A stretch of 64,000 nucleotides of DNA from assembly GCA_947652605.1 (NCBI GenBank), contig OX393578.1, positions 38,011,470-38,075,469 on the forward strand, written 5' to 3'. The translations under genes and the position numbers were made by a program. Numbering within the stretch: position 1 is the first letter of the stretch; each line of letters opens with the position of its first letter. The notes under the pieces are model-generated. The model was not told where the DNA came from. It saw nothing but the letters and a program-made list of their open reading frames with translations, and did not search any database. The DNA is from Elmis aenea. Taxonomy: Eukaryota; Arthropoda; Insecta; Coleoptera; Elmidae. Shown in pieces: positions 57,869 through 64,000 of the stretch.

Positions 57869-59427
57869 CAGGGTGCCCATTTTTCTAACCTGTTGTATGG
57901 GTAACTCCGTTAATATTAGAGATACAGAAACGTTTAAATTAGCAAATTTGTGCGGAATTTAAAGGGAAATCTGATGCCATTTTCAAATTTTACCTACGTC
58001 ATCAACTTTTTGAAATATTTTGAAAAAACTGAAAAAGGTGGATTTTTTCAAACTTGAATAATTCCGTAACCATATGAGTTAGAATAAAAATAAAAATTGA
58101 CTTTTATAAGTAGATGTTTTTACGTAGGTTTTAAATATGTTAACGAAATTTTCATAGCACTCTCGATTTCCGAGTTATAGCACAAACTTGCATTTTTTTA
58201 AATGGAAGTCATAGTTGGCTGTGGTCTTATTAAAAAGGTTATTTTTTTCTCGTTTCAATGATATAAGGTTTGTTATGATTTGCTGTTGTAGTTTTTCTTT
58301 AAATAAGCAAAAATCATTTTACATGTTCACAGCCTACTAATAGATGGGAGCTATCCGTGTTGATGTTCTTTTTTTCGATGTGACATAGAGTTGTCTTTTA
58401 TTGTTAGTGTAGCAGTTATTAGCCAGTTACAAATTTTAAAAACCAAACCTCAGAGTTTGTCAAATATAATTTATTGTTTGTTTTACGTATAAATCTCTCT
58501 CTCGTGTTGATCAAAATTTTTGATTGAGTTTATTGTAAATTTCAAAAACAATGTGTTCTAATGAAGAAAAAAAACACATGCTTTTCTATTACTACGCTTG
58601 TAATAGAAATAGTAGAAATTCAAGTGAAATGTATTTGCAAAGATTTATGGAAAGGAGCCAACCAAGAAAGAAATTATTTTCGTTATTAGAAACCAATTTT
58701 AAAAAATACGGGTATACCAAAAAGCCTGATAATATTTCTTCATTAAAAAACATTGTTTTTGAAATTTATAATAAACGAAAATTTTGATCAACACGAGAGA
58801 GAGACATATGTATAACAAACAATAAATTATATTTGACAAACTCTGAGGTTTTGTTTTTAAAATTTGTAAATAGCTAATAACTGCTACACTAACAATAACA
58901 GACAACTCTTAACTGTCACATCGAAAAAAAAGAACATCAACACGGGATAAATCCCATCTATTAGTAGGCAGTGAACATGTAAAATGATTTTTGCTTATTT
59001 AAAGAAAAACTACAAGAGTAAAGCATAACAAACCTTATATCATTGAAACGAGAAAAAAATAACATTTTTAATAAGACCACAGCCGACTATGACTTCCATT
59101 TAAAAAAATGCAAGTTTGTGCTATAAGTTGGAAATCGAGAGTGCTATGAAAATTTCGTTACATATTTAAAATCTACGTAAAAATATCTATAAAAGTCAAT
59201 TTTTATTTTTGTTCTAACTCATATGGTTACGGAATTATTGAAGTTTAAAAAAATCCACCTTTTTCAGTTTTTTCAAAATATTTAAAAAAGTTGATGACGT
59301 AGGTCAAATTTGAAAATGGCATCAGATTTTCCTTTAAATTCTGCACAAATTTGCTAATTTAAACGTTTCTGTATCTCTAATATTAACGGAGTTAAGCATA
59401 CAACAGGTTAGAAAAATGGGCACCCTG
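57869..59427. mobile_element. Foldback D, 1559 bp, with a coding loop
   Basis: Ends CAGGGTGCCCATTTTTCTAA on both sides (inverted), with TA at 57867-57868 and 59428-59429. The two arms run about 650 bp each (57869-58520 and 58779-59427) and are nearly identical: AACTCCGTTAATATTAGAGA, TTCATAGCACTCTCGATTTC, TGGCTGTGGTCTTATTAAAA, CTACTAATAGATGGGA. The single-copy loop (58521-58778) holds an ORF for a transposase-type DNA-binding domain. The high similarity of the arms suggests recent formation or gene conversion. Confidence 0.92.
58551..58787 (+). CDS. DUF4817-like helix-turn-helix protein in the foldback loop
   Basis: A 78-codon frame with ATG in a good context (AAAACAATG). It begins MCSNEEKKHMLFYYYACNRN, followed by SSEMYLQRF and KKLFSLLETNFKKYG. 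This is the pattern of the N-terminal DNA-binding domain of the mariner-type transposases of arthropods (F..EE...M...Y...N.N...A...Y..RFP.R..P....F..L...F...G). The frame stops at 58785-58787, inside the right arm, where the catalytic domain would follow in an intact gene. It is intact in frame, with no internal stop, and might still encode a small protein able to bind the arms. Whether it is expressed is unknown; it is most simply a leftover of the parent transposon. Confidence 0.6.
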   Translation: MCSNEEKKHMLFYYYACNRNSRNSSEMYLQRFMERSQPRKKLFSLLETNFKKYGYTKKPDNISSLKNIVFEIYNKRKF

Positions 59428-59429
59428 TA

Positions 59430-62400
59430 TAGAGCTTTTACACCTTTAAAAGCTCGTCTATTTTGCTCAAAACGAACAGTGGAAAGCTGAAAGATGAGTT
59501 ACAAAGAGTAAGGGACCTTTGCCAAATACATTTTATCATCTTTGTAGAGCTTCGGTTATCGAATTTGATTCGCGTGACCTCAAGCTTGCAACAACGAAGC
59601 TTATCTGTTTGTGGTAACACTATATCGAATTTTGGTTACATATTGCCAAATATGTAACATATTGTGGCACTATGAAAGGGAATTATGTTGCTGTATTGAA
59701 TTACTCGCTAGCAAAATTATTTCATATATGGAGGTCCTTAGTAAATAGGTTTCGTATGTTGTATCAAATGAAATAAAACATATCCACCTGCACATTGACA
59801 GTTACAAAACCGGTAACCAACCGAATGTAATAAAAACAGAAAGCGAATAAGACAGTTTTACATATTAACGATAACGAATATAATAGCGTAGAGGATAATG
59901 AGTCTTTTGTGTTTAATAGATACCCAATTTAAATAAAAATGCACTATCAGCTTAAATGCATTAAATTAATACGTAGAATTAAAATAGGTCAGTTAAAAAT
60001 TCGCATATTATACCAAAGTTTTATCGCTTTTGCACTACTTCCAGCGATTATTAGATCCATTAAGCATTTTTAAATGGTTTATTCTAGATTACTTAAGATA
60101 TAAGTGGTTATACTATATTTGACCATGTTGTCTTAAAGTTAATTAAAATATAATTTTTATGGTTTGTTTGAGTTATATGTAATTTAATTAAAGGTTTGGT
60201 TTGCAGTAATCCAGTTCTCTGATTTAAATAATCAAAGTCTTTTAGAATTCTGTTCATACTCTGGGTTTTTCCGATTAAGCAATTTTGTTTTAAAACTACA
60301 CGGCTTCTCCTGTAAGAAAGAAAAACGTGTGTACTAAAATTTAGGTCGATTTCGGGGCATTTGGTCGCTGGAACACGTACACAGCTTCCGTTGATTCAGT
60401 TTTTAGTTCCATTCATGACATTTATTTCGTTTCTTTATAAAGCGATTTTCAAGGTAGGTCAAAAATACAAAATTACAAGGACATTGCCTCTGAAATTAGA
60501 TTCCGAAGATGAAAACGACAAATTAAAATTTATAACGTTCATCTTAACAAGTTTACTTACAGTTGCAACTATAAGTTTAATTTAATTAACTACCAAACTA
60601 AAAGTATTCTTTTGTTTATAACTCAAAATCTATGTCAATTAGTGTCTATCTACTTGGGTACTTACTTTCGCTAGATCACTGCTATCTGTATAGTGTCAAT
60701 TAAATTTACGGGGACCATACGTCTTTTATTTCAAAGCAATGTCCTCTGATTTATTTATTTTTGGAAAACTCACGTGTGTCCTTTATTTTAAAATGGGCGA
60801 CATAGAATTATTTGGTGTTTACTGTACCGGCCAGATGATATCGAAATTATAACAGTAAAAATGTATTCATACTATTTATTCCACACGAGTTGAAGTTTTT
60901 AAGGAAATTTGTGATGATAAAGATGTTCAGTATTAAAAACTACGGGGTACAGTAAATCTTGTTGTATGAAAAGCTTTGTAATTTTAGACAAATTACACGA
61001 ATGAAAGCAACGCTCAATAACCGTTGAACAAAATGGGTTGCAACATTACATTTCTTCAAAAGTGTAATACCTTTTAAAGATCCATCGCTAATTGTTGAGT
61101 ATTCTTTATGTTTGCCGTGTTTAAATCGGTCATTCTATCAATAATGACTTTTGGACTAGAAGCTTGAATTTACGCCAATGTAATTAAAATATGAACTCTG
61201 TAGAATTTCATGCTTACAAGAAATGTAAAAATGATCTTGAAAAAATACATTTCTCCTAAAATATCATCAAAATTAAATTAAAAATGTAAATTATTATTAA
61301 CTATTTATTAATTAAACAGTATTATTATTAGTGTTGTGTATAAAATAAATTATATATTTTATTTTTGTTATTGTCGTGTAAAATGCTTTTACATTAAATT
61401 TTTATGTTCATTTTCTCAAAGACCACTGAGAAAAGATAATTGAAGTTGTTCTAGAAAAAAGCCTAAACGGAGTACCTAATCTCTACCTATTGAAAATTAA
61501 GATTAAAATATTATAAAGAGAATATGTTTGTAGCTTTATCCTATTTTATTGAAATATAGATATATATTTCAATAAATAAATATAGTGATAAAAATGTAAA
61601 TTTTTTTAGTAACAAAATTAGCTAATATGCCAACTTACCAACCATTTCAATATCATATTTAAAATTAGCTCAAAATATCTAGTCCCTTTAAAAATCGACT
61701 ATTTGATTTGTGGTAATAGGTTTATTATAGATTTAGTCATTCGTTTTTAAAATGAAATAGATTAAAAAACACAGACCTTTTTAGAGTTTTAACGAAGTCC
61801 TACATTGGCCGGCGTTTTGCAATAGGTAGGTACTAATTTTTTCCAAAAAAAAATAAGAATAGGCCACATAATGCGTAACACAATTATCTTTATTAACTCA
61901 TAATAAAGGTTTTCAGTAAGTACTATAACAGTAAGAAATCAATTACATGTTATGCGACTTTAAAAGGTTCTCTCAAAAAAGCCACTGGTAAATTGTTTTC
62001 AAACAAAACTTCCGTAAGCAAATAGACTGTAATGCCGAGTTGAACAAAAAACCAAGACTGCGACATATCATATTTGACTTGGTTCGAGGTTTTGACCCAT
62101 AAATATATATTGAACTACGTTTCTTACATATTTAAATGTGATATATACTAAAGCTTCGAGTGGATTTATGCAAGGAAATTCAATTTCACAAACAAATGTA
62201 TAAATCAAAAATTCTAGGCAAGATGCACACGGGAAATGTAGAAGTCAGAGATAAACGTGAGACGTTTCGATTTTCCACTATAAACCTGAATTTGGTGGGA
62301 CTTTACATGAAATAACTAAATACGGTAGCACATTCCTGACCTAGATTAAAATATTTCTTCAGGAAATGGAAATTTTCCAAATCGTATTGTTAAATAATTG

Positions 62401-62867
62401 GAAAACTTGGGTTCAGACGTAGATAGAGAAACTTACTAGTAGTTACAATTTTTGCCGAATGCTAATATCACGACTTTTATATTAAAATTCGCAGTTCGCC
62501 TTTTATTATCGTTACATAAAAATGACATTCATGAAATTTTTTAACTCATTTCAAGGTTGTCTTTCATGAGTGTCTAGGCGTGAGTTAATTTAAAATTTAG
62601 TACCGCAAAAAGTGAAACTTATTTATCTATCTAGTGTAGCTGTGGAGTATCATCTGGTTATTATATTATTAATCTAGTTAACCCTCCTATTGTGATCGGG
62701 TTAATATAATCTGACCGCTGTAAATTTATTACTAAATTTAATTATTGAAATTTACTCTACGACTTTTACTTTATAGTTAGTGCGTACACTATACGGCAAA
62801 AACTGCAATAGGTTTTTTTATAAACCTTTTTTGCACCTACTGTATTCTGACTAATACTTATGACCCG
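59430..62867. other. AT-rich sequence, no supported gene
   Basis: Over 3 kb with only short frames (59463-59657, 60361-60585) lacking recognisable domains. The first 200 bp are slightly GC-richer. No element ends or repeats were seen. Confidence 0.5.
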
Positions 62868-63101
62868 ATGGCCAAATTTTTAAACCTTTATGGAATTATA
62901 AACTTAATATTGGACGTTTTATTCATATTTGTAAGTTTAATTCGCACGGCTGGCGGTTATCGTTGTGAAACAGAGAAGCAAGTTCTTACAAGTTTCGGCG
63001 CGCCTGAACGAGTGTCCACGTTTCAGCAAGTTAGAGCTTGTATTTTATTTTTGGTTATACAAGTGTTGCTACATATAGGGTGTTTCATAATTGAATGCTG
63101 A
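62868..63101 (+). CDS. Unrecognised ORF with two hydrophobic segments
   Basis: 77 codons from ATG 62868. Residues 8-25 (YGIINLILDVLFIFVSLI) and the 57-73 region (ACILFLVIQVLLHI) are hydrophobic, flanking a polar middle (RTAGGYRCETEKQ, GAPERVSTFQQVR). The middle DNA is clearly GC-richer than its surroundings (GGCGCGCCTGAACGAG), which is unusual for a chance frame here. The last nine codons lie inside the foldback that starts at 63076, so the original frame was probably cut by that insertion. I do not recognise the family. It may be a gene fragment, an exon, or chance. Confidence 0.25.
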   Translation: MAKFLNLYGIINLILDVLFIFVSLIRTAGGYRCETEKQVLTSFGAPERVSTFQQVRACILFLVIQVLLHIGCFIIEC

Positions 63102-63791
63102 TCCTTAAGGGTGTTATTCTTTGGGTGATTTTAAGAAAAAAAGTTCATATCAATGTAGGTCCGCAACCGCCGTATTTTTCGTAATATTTTTGATACCGCT
63201 TTAGAAATTTTTTTGAATTTTAGTAGGTACTAACTAGACATAAAAACACATTTTTTTCAGAAAAAAAAATTGTTCTATTTCAGATATGACAATGAGCATA
63301 TAAAATAAACAAATTCTGTTTCTGGCCTACTACAACTAGATATGTACTCTTTTAATATTCAAGAGTAATAGCCTTTTATTTTTTTACTCGAAAACCGTTC
63401 GTCGGACAAAAAAAGTCAAGAAGCCAGTTTTACTAAGAGATAAAGCAAAATTATAAAAATGACATTTATTTAAAAAAAAAACAGTGGCGTATAATTTTTT
63501 TCATTAAAAATATTCAAGGACATGTTAATACGGACGCCATTGGTAGAAATAGAACAATTTTTTTTCTGAATAAAAATGTGTTTTCATGCCTAGTTAGTAC
63601 CTACTTAAATTCAAAAAATATCTAAAGCGGTATCAAAAATATTACGAAAAAACCGATATTTTTTTCAACTTTTAACACCCTGTATCTTAAAAATAGGTCG
63701 GTTGCGGACCTACATTGATATAAACTTTTTTCTTAGAATCATCCAAGGAATAATACCCTTAAGGATCAGCATTTAATTATGAAACACCCTG
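63076..63791. mobile_element. 716-bp foldback, (C/T)AGGGTGTTTCATAATT ends
   Basis: Left end TAGGGTGTTTCATAATTGAA and, inverted right end, CAGGGTGTTTCATAATTAAA, with TA at 63074-63075 and 63792-63793. Mirrored blocks: GATCCTTAAGGGT, ATCAATGTAGGTCCGCAACC, AGTAGGTACTAACTAG, AGAAAAAAAATTGTTCTATT. The right arm carries about 38 extra bases with an internal ACACCCTGTAT (near 63677) that the left arm lacks, either an added scrap or a loss on the left. No ORF. Confidence 0.9.
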
Positions 63792-63793
63792 TA

Positions 63794-64000
63794 TATCTGT
63801 TCATGTAGTTTGCTGACAAGGGAAGGTCACGAACTGAAAAATTGGTACAAAAAGGTCATTTTTTGCGATCGCGTTGGCCATGAAACCCTCAGAGATACAA
63901 TCGAAATTCTTTTATTTCCCAATGTGCGCATCCTTTGCAAGTAAAATAGTGCAAAGTTTTAAAAAAAATCTTGAACGGTTTCGGAGAAGAACGTCAAAAA
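63794..64000. other. Window end, possibly the start of another element
   Basis: AT-rich with GATCGCGTTGGCC and ACGGTTTCGGAGAAGAACG near the end; the latter style occurs in arms of mariner-like foldbacks, but the window stops before it can be judged. Confidence 0.3.

Noticed and set aside
1..64000. CRISPR array, rRNA, bacterial operon or prophage interpretation
   Set aside because: No spaced identical direct repeats, no rRNA-like stretches, no dense coding; all protein pieces belong to eukaryotic transposons.

Overview
This window looks like nuclear DNA from an arthropod, most likely an insect. It is strongly AT-rich, and every recognisable protein piece comes from a eukaryotic mobile element: Tc1/mariner, hAT, piggyBac, PIF/Harbinger, Helitron-like and non-LTR elements of the families common in insect genomes. 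I found no host gene with a recognisable product, no rRNA, no convincing tRNA and no CRISPR array. A beetle or similar insect is a guess; nothing here fixes the species.

Layout. 1-13 kb: a 132-bp direct/inverted array (391-1037), two hAT insertions with perfect or near-perfect 8-bp target duplications (4299-5279, 8513-8776), a foldback carrying broken mariner-type transposase ends (7721-8333), the first copy of a long-armed foldback family called B here (9275-10249), and a small MITE present twice (2105-2250, 11940-12150). 13-19.5 kb: a 622-bp foldback and an inverted pair of 15/16-bp period minisatellites (15975-16415), otherwise plain AT-rich sequence. 19.5-25 kb: a hAT insertion of about 5.4 kb bounded by the target duplication GCCTAAAC, stuffed with a B half-copy, an RNase H-bearing LINE fragment split by a Helitron-like insertion, and a piggyBac relic. 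26.8-28.4 kb: a decayed Tc1 transposase split by a mariner. 29.9-34.6 kb: hAT containing foldback B containing a nearly intact RTE-like LINE of 3.1 kb. 35.5-37 kb: a long layered palindrome. 37.8-45.5 kb: a second copy of the 4.3-kb hAT family, degraded mariner-type pieces and a PIF/Harbinger element with a transposase fragment. 48.8-53.6 kb: one MITE inside another, then a foldback (A) containing a hAT containing another B. 56.5-59.4 kb: a small MITE and a 1.56-kb foldback whose loop still encodes a transposase DNA-binding domain. 59.4-64 kb: mostly featureless AT-rich DNA, an unrecognised 77-residue ORF and a final foldback at 63076-63791.

How the parts relate. The window is a record of successive insertions. 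Target duplications (8 bp for hAT, TA for Tc1/mariner and the CAGGGTGT-ended foldbacks, 9 bp for the LINE, TAA for Harbinger) give the relative order in each nest. Almost all elements are non-autonomous or broken. The least damaged coding unit is the RTE-like LINE, with all visible endonuclease and reverse transcriptase motifs but one frameshift and one in-frame stop. Coding calls other than transposable elements are weak: a possible terminal exon at 10711-10871 (minus) and an ORF at 62868-63101. Many boundaries were read by eye and may be off by a few bases.
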